Shown in pieces: positions 49,875 through 60,561 of a stretch of 64,000 nt of DNA. The translations under genes were made by a program, and so were the position numbers. This DNA is from Symbiodinium microadriaticum (Eukaryota; Sar; Dinophyceae; Suessiales; Symbiodiniaceae): NCBI GenBank assembly GCA_001939145.1, contig LSRX01000797.1, positions 35,631 through 99,630 of the forward strand, given 5' to 3'. Below the pieces are notes generated by a model. It had not been told where the DNA came from, searched no databases, and was given only the letters and a program-made list of their open reading frames with translations. How positions within the stretch are numbered: the first letter of the stretch is position 1; each line of letters opens with the position of its first letter.

Positions 49875-50070
49875 AATGATGATGGTGCTGGTTTGACGAG
49901 AGCGATGACGACATTGATGAACATGATGTTGATCAAGACTGTTACTTTACGATGATGTCGCTCTCGAGGATGATGACTTTGATGCTGCTGCTGATGATGA
50001 TGATGATGATGATGACGATGATGATGATGCTGATGATGATGATGGCGGCGATGGTGATGATGCTCAGGGC
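49875..50070. repeat. (GAT)n microsatellite
   Basis: GATGAT runs with ACGAT and GCTGAT variants. Poly-Met, poly-His and poly-Asp frames are by-products. Confidence 0.88.
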
Positions 50071-50129
50071 CATTCTTTGTGGCCACTGCTCTGACACCTC
50101 GCCTACCATGCCTCATCAGTTTTCTACAG

Positions 50130-50320
50130 GCCCTCGAGCTCCTCGACTTCGCGAAGGGGCCCCAGCTGCTGCAGGACGATGGACATCTATAGACCTTAGA
50201 AGCCTTGACGTGGGCCCCGAAGCTTCTTGGAATAGTTGGTATGCAAGGTTTAGGAGGCGTGTCAGGAGGTTTCAGATGCCTTGTTTCGACTTGTGCCTTG
50301 AACCAAAAGGGCAGTGTTGA
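50130..50320 (+). CDS. candidate exon, frame ambiguous
   Basis: The acceptor CATCAGTTTTCTACAG ends at about 50129. Two frames look coding: ALELLDFAKGPQLLQDDGHL (with a possible GA-type donor after LLQ), and one reading WTSIDLRSLDVGPEASWNSW to TGA 50318-50320. No family is recognised. Confidence 0.35.
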
Positions 50321-50747
50321 TATCAGGTTTCGCCCACCTCGTCGCTAGTCCAATACCACTACTCGAGACAACCGCGCGGCGTCTAGCGGCTGCTAGACTA
50401 GCTTCGAACAGCCGTCCACGAATTCCTGCAATGATCCAGCAACAAGTCACATTCCAGGTCTTGTTCTTGCGAATGTATAAGCGGAGGAATGTCACTAGGT
50501 CGGTTGCGCGGTGTTACGGAACGGCCCGGAACGGCTGGAATACGCAACATGCTTTGTAAAGTCAGGGGCGTAAACAAAATCCACCGAAGTGTTGAATGAA
50601 GCAGAGGATGGATTCTTGGTTTGCAGATGAACGTGGCGAACCGAACCTGGCGCGACAGGATGGGCAATAGAATAGATATTAGGGGTTCTACTACTATCTT
50701 AGGGTATATCCTTTATAGGAACCGTATTATAATACCCTGATCTAAGC

Positions 50748-51104
50748 ATGGTGTTCATGCAGCTACATCTGACAACACCTTTGCAGAAACCGTTGGAATT
50801 ATTGTTCTGTGAACCAATTAATCAAGCCCTGGTGAGGGTTCTGAACGAAGCACAGAAACTGCTGGGAGCAAAGGGCCAATGTGAACAGCCCCACACAGAG
50901 ATACCGAATCAAGATGCAGTGTGTCGCAAAACAATCGTGACTCTGCCAGCAAAAACTAGTATGCAGATGGGCTGGAAGCACTTAGACAAGTTCAGGGCCC
51001 ATCGCAATGCGAAACTCCTTCGGGTCTCATTGACAGGATGCGTACTTCGGTTCGCATTGCACTGTCTGGAAACCAGTGGCAGTGCACACTCGGCTTTTCT
51101 CTGA
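50748..51104 (+). CDS. 118-codon ORF, unrecognised
   Basis: A true ATG at 50748 opens a frame to TGA 51102-51104 with good coding texture throughout: MQLHLTTPLQKPLELLFCEP, INQALVRVLNEAQKLLGAKG and MGWKHLDKFRAHRNAKLLRV. No signal peptide, membrane helix or known domain is seen. No introns are needed. The minus-strand frames over it are shorter. Possible small host gene or first exon. Confidence 0.48.
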   Translation: MVFMQLHLTTPLQKPLELLFCEPINQALVRVLNEAQKLLGAKGQCEQPHTEIPNQDAVCRKTIVTLPAKTSMQMGWKHLDKFRAHRNAKLLRVSLTGCVLRFALHCLETSGSAHSAFL

Positions 51105-51329
51105 GACGAACATCTTACAGCAATCATGATGAAAGCCGTTGTCGGTGGAACTGCATCGCAACGGCAATGTCTCCTTGTTAACACGACAAGTGCTGCTTCT
51201 GCCTCGGCTCCCTATACTCTCAAGATCCTGGTTCAGGAGCGGACGCTGGAGTTCAGGACCGACTTTTCGGATTCAGTCCGGAGAGATTTCGAGATTTAGA
51301 GGTTACCAGTGTCTAGTTTTATCTACGGC

Positions 51330-51450
51330 ATCATGGTGAGATGTGATCTGTGTGCTTCAGAAAACATCAAGCTAACAGAAGAATCTTTGACCACAAAAGC
51401 CAGACTCGGTGGAGCCGGGCACGAATTTGCAGACACTGCAGGGATTTGTT
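51330..51450 (+). CDS. weak candidate exon
   Basis: The frame YGIMVRCDLCASENIKLTEE, then LTTKARLGGAGHEFADTAG, precedes a long T-run and GCCGGCAG, which looks like the 3' end of an intron (about 51450-51469). All three plus frames are open after it. Minus-strand frames of up to 183 codons overlap and look like shadows. Confidence 0.28.
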
Positions 51451-51713
51451 GTTTTTTTTTGCCGGCAGCCACACGCATTCCGTCCCCACTGCGATATTCC
51501 TGCTTGTGCGCAGTGGCAGGACGACAAGGTCGGGGGATTTCGATGGCGTGCACATGCATCTGCATGTGGACCTGGACGGCGCAAACAGCTGCTCGCCAGA
51601 CCGATCCGTTTGATGTGACTAGTTCTACCAAGCACAGCGTCTAAGCATGAGCAAATCCCGAAGATCCGGAATCGTTTTGCTTCATTTGTCTGGTCTAAAT
51701 TCCTGAGGCATCG

Positions 51714-51873
51714 ATGTCCTTGGAGCTCATAGTGGGCCAGACTCGGTGCCTGGGCAAAATTTGGCAAATCGGTGGCCACAACAGGGGCACCTATGCTCAT
51801 CGCAAACTCAAAACTAAAATTCTCACAACGTTGGGATTGAAAGCAGCGATGCCGAGGCGGCATATCCTCACAG
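51714..51873 (+). CDS. candidate exon A of a small spliced gene
   Basis: ATG 51714 opens MSLELIVGQTRCLGKIWQIG, then TYAHRKLKTKILTTLGLKAA, and a consensus donor (CTCACAG/GTACGT) follows at 51873/51874 in phase 1. An in-frame TAA lies upstream, which supports the ATG as start. Exon B has the matching phase. No family is recognised. Confidence 0.48.
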
Positions 51874-51955
51874 GTACGTGGCCTGAACCCAATAGCTTCA
51901 AGCTCGCTTGAGCGTCGAAGCAAGTGCTAACATGTCTCTCACGAGGGTAGCTCAG

Positions 51956-52054
51956 GGCCCTCCTCGTCCTGCTACCACCATGACTCCATGACCACGATCA
52001 CATGTCTCTTCGGAGTTCCTTTTCGCGCTGCAAGTGCGAGCACTGCGGCGTTCG
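51956..52054 (+). CDS. candidate exon B of the same gene
   Basis: The acceptor GGTAGCTCAG (ending 51955), with CTAAC 30 bp upstream, and the donor GTTCG/GTAAGA (52054/52055) bound 99 nt. The phase-1 frame PSSSCYHHDSMTTITCLFGV continues from exon A without a stop. The following intron could be as short as 31 nt (to TACGTACAG at 52085) or longer. Confidence 0.45.
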
Positions 52055-52085
52055 GTAAGACTGTGTTGTACATAAATACGTACAG

Positions 52086-52230
52086 ATGCGTTCGCATCGA
52101 CAACCTGTGTATGGCAGATTGAGGAGCAGAGATGTTTGCATCGCAAGGACTCGTCCTGGTCCACCGTCTACGTTCGTTTGCTGTCGAAACCGATGGCCCT
52201 GGCTACGGGCAGTCGCCGCTGGAACGGAAA
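52086..52230 (+). CDS. candidate exon C
   Basis: In the phase left by exon B the frame reads AFASTTCVWQIEEQRCLHRK, DSSWSTVYVRLLSKPMALAT and GSRRW, then becomes Gly-rich. The 3' boundary is not defined. Reading straight through from exon B without splicing also gives an open frame for 22 codons. Confidence 0.35.
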
Positions 52231-52477
52231 CGGGGTCGGGGGGTGGGGGGGTTCTGAAAGGTCGATTTCAACGGATTTTGGAGTCTAACTAACGGGGGTT
52301 TAGCTTTCCATATTCTCTGGCTATTTTCGTAATTTTGCGGTGTTTCTGAATTTTCAGAGGGATTTTCGAAACTCAGGTCTTCCGCGCTAGGCTCGGCGGA
52401 TGCCCCCCTCTTGTGTCGAGTGTCGTTGACGCAGGAGCTACATTGAATGCAACTGAATGCTCTGTGATTAGTATTGA

Positions 52478-52666
52478 ATGTGTGCGAACGGAAACCAAGA
52501 GTATCACACCGCATCTGTTGAGTTGAGCTCAGGGCAACCGGCTGCAGAGCTTGTAGACAGATTGAAACTTCAGTTCCTGGTAGAAGCTACTGTCATGTCC
52601 AGATTCTCTACACCGTTCGTCGTTGACGCAGCATTCGTTCGATGCAATCGGACTGCTGTACTGTAA
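52478..52666 (+). CDS. small ORF or exon, 62 codons
   Basis: ATG 52478 opens MCANGNQEYHTASVELSSGQ, PAAELVDRLKLQFLVEATVM and a stop at 52664-52666. A GTAATGG donor-like site overlaps the stop. It sits between exon C and the monooxygenase gene on the same strand and could belong to either. No family is recognised. Confidence 0.4.
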   Translation: MCANGNQEYHTASVELSSGQPAAELVDRLKLQFLVEATVMSRFSTPFVVDAAFVRCNRTAVL

Positions 52667-52861
52667 TGGTTCCCACCAAGAAGCTGCGCCTTTGATCTTT
52701 AGGTGTCAAGGAAAGGTTAATCAAGTTGTCGTGCCGCTGGAAAGATGAATGGCAGGTGATCACATGTCGAGTTCCTCCGCATGCCAAGCCCGAAAGCTTG
52801 AGCCCGAGCAGTGCCGGCTCAAACCGAAAGTGGCTAGCCGAAAAGCCGAAGACCCCAAGCC

Positions 52862-55559
52862 ATGGGCTTCAACATCTATGACGAACTGCCGGTGCCTGTG
52901 TCTAAGTACCATGGCACTGAGAAGCAAGTCCTAGCCGAGATTTTTCTGCAGCATGCTCAGGGTGGTGTCTTACCAGTGACGCCCTGGTATGATGCAAGCA
53001 AGTCCTTAGCCCGCGAGTTCCCTGAGCAGCTCGGATGCCTGGACGATCCCGCTATCCTCGGGCGTGTCCTTCAGATGATCGACGACAACCATGACGGGAT
53101 CCTGGATCAGCACCCCGAGCTCTAAACCCTATCAACCCAAAGCCCTTACGAGAGGACGAGTTCGTGAATGGCATTCACGAGCTCCTGCACCCCACCACCC
53201 AGGAGGCCAAAACCCTCCGCGCTCGCATTGCAAAAGCAGTGCTTCCAGCAGTCGAGAACGACTTTGGTCATGTGAAGTCCGTCGCGATTATCGGCGCCGG
53301 AGTCGCCGGACTGCAGGTGGCCCGAAGGCTCATGGAGATTGGGATCTCTTGCACCATCTTCGAGAAGTCCGAGAATGTGGGCGGCTGTTGGCAGAAGAAC
53401 TATGCAGACTTCGGCCTTCAGGTTCCCAAAGAGCTTTTTGAGTTCCCTGACTTCCCCTACCCCGACGACTTCAAGTGCGATCTCTTCCCCACGGGACCAG
53501 AGGTACAGGCATACATCGAGCTGTATGCCAAAACCTTCAAGCTCTATGAAATCGCGCAGTTCAAGACCACGGTCGTCGAACTGCAGCCGTCTGGCGGGCA
53601 GCGAGGCTGGACGGTGGTCTTCGAGAAGGAAAAGCAGCGCTCCTCCAAAGCCTTTGACTACCTGGTGGTCGCGACTGGGATGTACAGCTGGCCGCCGCAC
53701 ATCCCCCTGGCTCGAGACGCATCGAACTTCAAGGGCCAGATCCTACATTCCTGCACATTCACCGATCGCAAGGTTGCATCAGGCAAGAAGGTCGTCGTCG
53801 TCGGGGGTGGCAAGTCTGCAGTTGACAATGCAGTTTCCGCCGCCAAGGAAGGCTCCCAAACTACCCTTGTATGCAGGTCGTGGCATTGGCCGGTGCCGCG
53901 TTACTTGCTGAACTTGGTCCCTTTCAAGTATGCGACCTATAGCCGCTTCGGGCATTGGTTCGTGCATCCTCACCACGGAGAAGGCGCCACTTCTACATGG
54001 TTCCATGGTACTTGTGCTCCGGTGAAGTGGCTGTGGTGGCGTGCTGTCGAATTCATGTTCCGTGGCCAGTTCCAGATTCCCAGCAGCATGATTCCCGAGG
54101 AAGGCATTGAGACAGACCTATTCAGCGGCGGGCAGATCTTGAATTACGATTTCCGAGACATGCTCAACTCCGGGAAAATCCAGACAATTTGTGGCGCAAT
54201 CGACAAGTTCACTGAAACAGGTAAGGGATGATATCAGAAACCATTATCAGGTTTGGGGGGAAGCCCGTCCCTAAGTGGAAATGGAAGCCAGCGCCTTGTA
54301 AAACGATAAGGCCCAACAAGTCATAAAAAAAAGCAGTGCCGGTGTCAGAACGCTTTACGGATCTGTACCGCTTTTAGATGCTTTTAGCAGCCCTAGCAGT
54401 TTGGATCATATCTGGTGGGGGTCTGTGATGATTTATTCAGCAGTTTAGGCCAAAACTGGCGGGGATCAGTGGTTTAGGCCATGTCTTGTAGGGAAACTCT
54501 GCCGCTTTAAGCAATTTAGGCCGTGTCTGGTATCGATCTGTGCTGCTTTAGGCAGCTAAAGGCGTATCTGGTGAGGATCTGTGCTGCTTTTTCTGGCAAC
54601 CTGGTAGGGAATCTGTGCATAATGAGACACCTTACCGCAGCGGCAGTTGGTGGAACCTTCTGGGTGCGCCGGGGGCGCGTCTCACACGAACAACAGCCAC
54701 CCTGTGTGGGGAGTGGCTTGTTAGAGTCCTGGAAGACGATAGTGAAAAGAACGCTGGATCCGAAAGTCCGAAGTCCTGTAGAAGGGAAAGAGTAAAACAA
54801 CGACAACCGAGTTGAGAGTTGAGGGAATGCGTGGGTTTTTTCGCAGCACCCTCAGGTGTCGTGCTCGTCGACGGGAAAGAGCTGGACGCAGACATGGTGA
54901 TTTACGGAACAGGCTTCGGGAAGAACTATGATATTTTCGACAAGGTCATCCAGAAAAAGCTCAACATTCAGAAGGACGGGCTGTACCTGTACCGCAACGT
55001 CATCCCACCTCAGGTGCCGGATGTGGCCTTTATTGGTTGCGAGGTGGCCACCTTCAACAATATCTTGACGCACGGCCTCCAGGCGCTCTGGCTTCAGAAG
55101 ATGCTCTCCGGCCAGATGCGGCTGCCGAAGCCAGGTTCTATGGAGAAAGCTATCCAGAAGGAGCTTTGATGCTGTCAAGGTTCCCATACCGAGCGTAGGA
55201 CAACCTGAAAAGACCTCAGTGCCTCTCATCCAATGCAGAAGCCCAAATCATTACCAATACTGATCCTTATGGATCCTCATTAGGTATAGTGATGCTAATT
55301 ATAAAGGAGTTTTCTTTAAAGCCCGCAACCTTGTCCCTGAACCGTGATCCGGAAGGAGCAAGCATGGAAGAGAACATGGATGCCGCCAGCGAGTGCCCGC
55401 GCAAGCTTGTATCAGCTACACATGACCAAGTACCACGACATGCTCGTGCAGGACATTGGCGCAAAGCGATTCCGTAAGATGCCGAATTGCTTCGGAGAGC
55501 TATTCATGCCTTACACGGCCAGAGATTTTGCTGGCCTGTTCTCGGAAGGCTCTAAGTAG
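52862..55559 (+). CDS. flavin-containing monooxygenase with N-terminal EF-hand-like segment, four exons
   Basis: Exons: 52862-53104 (approximate end), about 53155-54220, 54847-55160 and 55356-55559; spliced length about 608 codons. FAD site GAGVAGLQVARRL (about 128), FMO motif FKGQILHSCTF (about 273) and NADPH site VVVGGGKSAVDNA (about 295) lie in exon 2, YGTGF in exon 3 and WMPPASARASLYQLHMTKYH in exon 4, the normal order for the class B flavoprotein (FMO) family. Such enzymes use NADPH and O2 to oxygenate soft nucleophiles; the substrate here is unknown. Exon 1 adds about 80 residues ending in DDNHDGIL, an EF-hand loop completed across the first intron, so calcium control is possible. ATG 52862 is chosen as the first in-frame Met; an upstream exon is not excluded. 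No signal peptide is seen. Confidence 0.85.
53105..53154 (+). other. intron 1 of the monooxygenase gene (boundaries approximate)
   Basis: Exon 1 and exon 2 are in different frames and a stop (TAA 53123-53125) lies between them. A GA...AG intron of 50 nt restores the frame. Alternative boundaries a few bases away would complete the EF-hand loop better (Asp-x-Asn-x-Asp-Gly-x-Leu-Asp-x-x-Glu). Confidence 0.55.
54221..54846 (+). other. intron 2 of the monooxygenase gene (GT-AG)
   Basis: Donor AACAG/GTAAGGG and acceptor GGGTTTTTTCGCAG keep the frame in phase 1. The intron carries imperfect repeats of about 50 bp built around GGATCTGTGCTGCTTTAGGC. Confidence 0.88.
55161..55355 (+). other. intron 3 of the monooxygenase gene (GA-AG)
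   Basis: Exon 3 ends ATCCAGAAG and exon 4 starts GAGCAAGCATGG. The words GAAGGAGC occur at both junctions, so the intron is bounded by an 8-bp direct repeat and reads GA...AG. Without splicing the protein would stop at TGA 55167-55169 and lose its conserved C-terminal block. Confidence 0.75.
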
Positions 55560-55703
55560 AGCCTGCAAATTGTTCGGCGTGATTGCACAACACGTGCCAG
55601 AAAGAACAGTTTTGATTTGTTATTTGTTCCGCTTACAGACTAATTAGCGAGAATGAGATCTTTAGCACATATCCTGGACAGAGATCTGCGAGTCTGGCTG
55701 GTT

Positions 55704-56102
55704 TCAGTCCGGTTTTAGCTTCCCTTGCAGGCGGCCGAGCGGCCTGCTTGACCCGACGTGGGTGCGGCGCGAAAAACTGTCAGACAGGGCCTGGGAAGCT
55801 GTTCTCGGATCCAACAGGATCTGGTTGTATATACCACTTACACTTATAAAACCTGCTAAATCATGCTGCATTGCCTGAAACCTGAAGCTTCGCCACGGCA
55901 GCATACTTTCCGAGCCCGGCAAGCACTCTGTCTGAGTCCGAGGCATCGTCTGTCGATGTCGCGCTGATCTGTGCCACGGCTGAGCACCAGTGCACGTAGA
56001 CGCGTAGCTAACAGTTAGAGATGTTGGCGTAGAACTATTTGTGGACCAGGCGTGACCGACCCGCTCGATATCGCCTCTCTGTGGCAGTCGGCGAGGCCTC
56101 AA
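55704..56102 (-). CDS. weak open frame, unrecognised
   Basis: Minus-strand frame of 132 codons opening on TTG. The C-terminal half (FQAMQHDLAGFISVSGIYNQ) has fair texture. No motif is recognised. It may be chance. Confidence 0.2.
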   Translation of the reverse strand: MRPRRLPQRGDIERVGHAWSTNSSTPTSLTVSYASTCTGAQPWHRSARHRQTMPRTQTECLPGSESMLPWRSFRFQAMQHDLAGFISVSGIYNQILLDPRTASQALSDSFSRRTHVGSSRPLGRLQGKLKPD

Positions 56103-56159
56103 GCGTTCTCTCCCTCAATGAAATCGGGTCAGATCATATATATTGTAGAATAATAAGTA

Positions 56160-56207
56160 TATGTATGTATACATGCATACCTACATACCCACATACCTAC
56201 CTACCTA

Positions 56208-56246
<39 letters not shown>

Positions 56247-56665
56247 ACCTACCTACCTACCTACCTGCCTACTTACCTACCTACCTGCCCACCTACATAC
56301 ATACATACATACATACATACATACATACATACATACATACATACATACATCATGCGTACATACATGCATACAAACATACACATCCATCCATCCATCCATC
56401 CATCCATCCATCCATCCATCCATCCATCCATCCATCCATCCCTCCGTGCGTGCGTGCATGCATGCATGCATGCATGCATGCATGTGTGCATACATCCATG
56501 CATTGCATTGCATTGCATTGCATTGCATTGCATTGCATTGCATTGCATTGCATCGCATCGCATCGCATCGCATCGCATCGCATTGCATTGCATTGCATTG
56601 CATTGCATTGCATTGTATTGCATTGCATGCATGCATGCATGCATGCATGCATGCATACATACCAT
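56160..56665. repeat. graded microsatellite mosaic
   Basis: In order: ATAC, CTAC, CTGC, CTAC, CATA, CATC, CGTG/CATG, then pentamers CATTG, CATCG, CATTG, and again CATG. Each block differs from its neighbour by one base of the unit. Several frames over 100 codons here are by-products. Confidence 0.95.
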
Positions 56666-56823
56666 ATAACATATAGTGTACAATATGTACTGCATAATAC
56701 ATGGTATAGAATGACAACCTGCTCGCCCTAGAAGCAAGCCCTTCGTCGAAGAGTGGTGCTGCTCTGAATGGTTCCCACATCATAGTCGACTGAGATGTTC
56801 ATGCTCTGGGGTAGTGTTTACGC

Positions 56824-57366
56824 ATGTACGGACGGATGTATGGGTGGATGGATGCGTGCATCTCCGTATGCCTACTTCTTCTACAGTATGCACAGTCAAA
56901 GTCATGTATCCTTTTTCGACTATCAACACTTGTTGGCCACATTCAGCAACCGACGAATCTACATGGGTTGTTTGAACAGGACGACTCGGCTGGCATGAGA
57001 TGTGTTGCGGGGTTCATCTTCGAAGCTCGGCACGCTGCATGTCTAGGGCCTCTCGGTGGCCTTGTTCATAAGCCACGGAATGCACCGGACAGGAGGGATC
57101 TGAGCAACACGTCTGCGATGGCTTCGAGTGGAGTGGCGGATAGACCAGCCCCTGTGCAAAAGACATCCTGCTTGTTTACGATAAGGCAGAAGCAGGTACA
57201 GACATGGTTTCTTGCAGATTCGAAGCTTTTCTTCAATGTTTGGTCGAAGGCTTCGTTCAACTGTGGCATGTGTGGTCGACGGCCCTCCGAAACCTCCCAT
57301 GTTCCGATGAATACTCTTGCGCACCCTAGGCCCTACACCCTAATCTTGGGTCTTGCCGAACCCTGA
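56824..57366 (+). CDS. 180-codon ORF, unrecognised
   Basis: ATG 56824 to TGA 57364-57366. The first 15 codons come from the GGATG-type repeat. After that the texture is coding-like: NLHGLFEQDDSAGMRCVAGF, IFEARHAACLGPLGGLVHKP, and QTWFLADSKLFFNVWSKASF with a later CGMCGRR. Cys-rich but without a recognised zinc-finger spacing. The true start may be downstream of the repeat. Confidence 0.38.
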   Translation: MYGRMYGWMDACISVCLLLLQYAQSKSCILFRLSTLVGHIQQPTNLHGLFEQDDSAGMRCVAGFIFEARHAACLGPLGGLVHKPRNAPDRRDLSNTSAMASSGVADRPAPVQKTSCLFTIRQKQVQTWFLADSKLFFNVWSKASFNCGMCGRRPSETSHVPMNTLAHPRPYTLILGLAEP

Positions 57367-57689
57367 ACTCGGCGAGCCTCGTGAACACCGGTCGCCAGCG
57401 CAGGCCACGCAATTTAGCGTGCTCCTACCACCTCTTCCCCTGACCATGGCACGGTAGAATCTCTGATGCAGCTGTTGAGGGTGCTACGCGAATGCACTTC
57501 GCAGAATCTTCAAGATACATAATCATTCATGATCATATGATCTACTATAGCACACTCTAATATATTCGAATATATACAACATCTCTCAGTATATTGGGAC
57601 AAAGTGTAACATTAACGGATCTCTGTTGTGCTGGCCGTTCCATCAATTCGTCATCTCAACTCTCGTAGGATTTAGGCGTTAGGTTAGTC

Positions 57690-57935
57690 ATGGCTGTGCA
57701 GCCGCCGTTGGCTATGGCGATTGCAGGGTCGTGCTGGCCAGCAGTCGGAAGGTGGGGTGCGCCAATGGACTTATGGGGTTCAGTTCGCGCATGGCGCGCT
57801 CCTACGGCTTACGGGTTTACGAGTATCATATGTGCCTTGCAATGGGTCACCACGATACCAGTTCTTGTAGCCGTTTGCTTTAGATGTACGGAGATCGTTC
57901 CAGTTGGTCGATTCAGGTGGGCAAGATTGGCATAG
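57690..57935 (+). CDS. small ORF with a membrane segment
   Basis: ATG 57690 opens MAVQPPLAMAIAGSCWPAVG. A hydrophobic stretch (FTSIICALQWVTTIPVLVAV) could span a membrane. It stops at 57933-57935. No family is recognised and an antisense frame is also open. 57367-57689 and 57936-58369 hold nothing I can support beyond TTTAGGG words near 58310. Confidence 0.32.
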   Translation: MAVQPPLAMAIAGSCWPAVGRWGAPMDLWGSVRAWRAPTAYGFTSIICALQWVTTIPVLVAVCFRCTEIVPVGRFRWARLA

Positions 57936-58369
57936 AATAGAACCATGAAGGATGGGATGCATGTCAACGTCGCTTCGCTTCTTGGGTCCTCCATCTGCTT
58001 GGTATTCTCCTTAGATGATGAACCCGCCTTCATAGCAACTCTAGGGCGGCCGGGTGGCTCCGCAGCTCTATATTGATCATGTCGGGCTCAGCCACTTGGC
58101 TTCCTCCCCATCTCCAAAATCGATGCTTCTAGCACCTGTCGGCCACAAACTCGCATGAAACTTAGACCCTTAAGCCTCGTCGTTAGCTACATGAAGGCAT
58201 CTGGATGAATAATGACTTCATCGGGATTACGAGCCTCAGCACAAGCCTTAGATCTTAACCTCTGCACCGCCAAGCCAAAGCCAATTATGATTCCCATCTA
58301 CGCCCCATTAGGGTTTAGGGGCTTAGGGTTTAGGGTTTAGGGCAGACTAAAGAGGCGCAAAGCCAAGCT

Positions 58370-58519
58370 CTAAACTCTAAACCTCCCATTCGATATCACA
58401 CCTGCTCTTTCAACATGTTCCTGCACCCCTGGGTCTAGGACACGGCATGATGTAGAGCTGCGACGAAAGGTTCCACCAAGAAAGCCCCTGACATTCAAGA
58501 CGGAAGGTCCGGGCTTCAT
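58370..58519 (-). CDS. small ORF or exon, 49 codons
   Basis: A minus-strand ATG at 58519-58517 opens MKPGPSVLNVRGFLGGTFRR, then DPGVQEHVERAGVISNGRF, to TAG. Good texture. The upstream frame to 58699 is Ile/Val-rich and repeat-like. No family is recognised. Confidence 0.35.
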   Translation of the reverse strand: MKPGPSVLNVRGFLGGTFRRSSTSCRVLDPGVQEHVERAGVISNGRFRV

Positions 58520-58899
58520 CCACCCTACGGAAACAACAATACTGCGAGTAGTATTAGTAAGAATAGCAACAATAACAATAGTAATACTGATAACACTGAT
58601 AATAATACTAATTTTGACTGACGCGACTAATACTACTGCTACTACTGATATTAATACCAAACAACTTGCGATAGCCATGACAGTGGCAATAGCAATCACA
58701 GTAATGAGAAGAATAGTTAGCGCCCGAGGGCAAGACCTTCAACACCAACTCCGATCCAGAATATCCGTTTACAGCTCGAAGCTCTACGGCCTCAGCCAAA
58801 CAGCGCCCGAAACTCCAAACCTCGAACCCGCGAGTCCGGGTTCAGGGTTTCGGGTCTTAGTGGCCTTCATGACACGAGAGATGCTACATCTCTACTCCT

Positions 58900-59600
58900 T
58901 CCCTAAACCCTAAACCCTAAACCCTAAACCCTAAACCCTTGTGAAGCCCTGAAGCTAAACTTTCGAAAGCCCCCAAGCCCTTCAGTTGTCAGGCCCCCAG
59001 AAGCCGAAGCCCTGCAACCAAACACCCAGGGGACCCTAAGCCTCAACCCTGAATCCTAAAGCCCTAAACCCTAAACCTTAAAGCCCTAAAGCCCTAAAGC
59101 CCTGAACCTTAAAGCCCTAAGCCTTTAAACCCTAGAAGCCCTAAAACCTGGTAGCCCCTGAATAAACCGAGTCCTGAACCCCAAGAGCCCGGAGATCTCT
59201 CCCCCCGGCTCTGAGGGCCTTGTCCTCACCCGGGGGCCTCCGAAACTCGGGTGTGGGCCTCAGGCTTTGAAGTTTGGGGCCCGGGGATCTCGGTGTTTTT
59301 GTTTAAGGGTTTTTTTTCAGGGTTTAGTACGCTTAAGTGTTTTAGGGTTTTAGAAAAGTTTAGTAAGTTTCAGGGTTTTAGGGATTTGTAAAAGTTTAGT
59401 AAGTTTCAGGGTTTCAGGGTTTAGCAAGTTTCAGGTTTTTGGGGTTTTGGGGTTTCGGGGTTGAGTAAGTGTCCGGGTGCAGGGTTTAGGGTTTTGGCCT
59501 CCGTCGAGGGCTTGGGGTCGGTGGGGTCTGAACCCGGGACACGACTCACTTCGGCCTCCTGCACGATAAGTTCCTAAACCCTAAACCCTTATTCTCAAAC
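58900..59600. repeat. CCCTAAA and TTTAGGG-rich region
   Basis: A perfect run of five CCCTAAA units sits at 58901-58939. Degenerate CCCTAAAGC words follow to 59160. The strand then switches to GGGTTTTAGGG-like words to 59500, and CCCTAAACCC reappears at 59578-59590. No gene is seen from 58520 to about 60200. Confidence 0.85.
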
Positions 59601-60482
59601 GTTCGTACGAGATCCTTTCTGAAACCTTCTAGGACCACACAAAACCTTTCAAGAACACCTTTGAAGTGCTTGAAAGTCTTGCTCCAAAACTCCAGGGAGC
59701 ACTCCCAGCTGTGGCCAGCCAAAGCGTGGCGAGCAATCGGCACACAGGTTCCGCAACTTCAGGGCCATTTTGGGCCATTTGGGAATTTTGGGCCTCTATA
59801 GAGCACAGGGTTTGGGGCACGGAGGTTTAGGGCATTGGGTTGATGGCTTTTCGTGTGTCGGCATTGTTGTATAGTTTACGTGTTAAGGATTCGCGGGTGC
59901 AGTGGAGGGGGTTTCGGAGTCAGTATTGAGGATTCTGGAGTCCAGAGTACGTATGTGTTTCAAACATTCAATGTTGGAGACGTAGACTTTTCCGGGTTTA
60001 AGGTACAGCACGTAGGAGTTTGGATAAGCCGGGGAAAGACGAATTTCGTTTGGGGCCGCTCTTGCTTCTCCAGGGTTCCGAAAACAGACGTTCGGGGCAT
60101 AAAGGTTTCAAGTTTCGGGGCTTCAAGTTGCATTTTATGGGTCTCAGGTGAAGCTCGTTCGGGTTCAGGAGCTTTGGTGGGTTCGTATGGGTAGTTCTCT
60201 GAATTAGGGTCCCTTTTGGGTCCTTTTCATAAGGGTGCCGTACTATATTTGGGACCTACACAGGGACCCAGACTTATAGAGAACTACCCACATGTTCACT
60301 CGCTTAGTGTATTTATGCAGGTGCATCGTTGTTTTTCTGGCCCAACTCCGAAGCCAGTGCTGAGCTGCAACCGACATGTCCCTAACTCTAACTCCCTCCC
60401 CCCCCCTCCCCTCACAATCATCTAGAGCTAATTTGCTTATTCTTTAGTGTACATCGCAAGATTTTCGTGTCTCCATCTCCAG

Positions 60483-60561
60483 GCATGTTCGCCTGACCTT
60501 AGCCGCTGCGGGCGCAGGGGCTGCAAGGGCGGCCGCTGCAGCAGTCGAGGCGCAGTTGAGG
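60483..60561 (+). CDS. candidate internal exon, Ala-rich helix
   Basis: Acceptor GTGTCTCCATCTCCAG (ending 60482) and donor TTGAGG/GTACGT (60561/60562) bound 79 nt. The frame reads HVRLTLAAAGAGAARAAAAA, then VEAQLR, and ends in phase 0. The next exon starts in phase 0. Confidence 0.47.

Noticed and set aside
51372..51923. 183-codon minus-strand frame
   Set aside because: Arg/Ser/Pro/Cys-rich, no ATG at its upstream end, and it lies opposite better plus-strand frames, so it looks like a shadow.
59760..59785. Possible spliced-leader gene
   Set aside because: GCCATTTTGG matches ten bases, but the following CTCAAG and donor site are absent.
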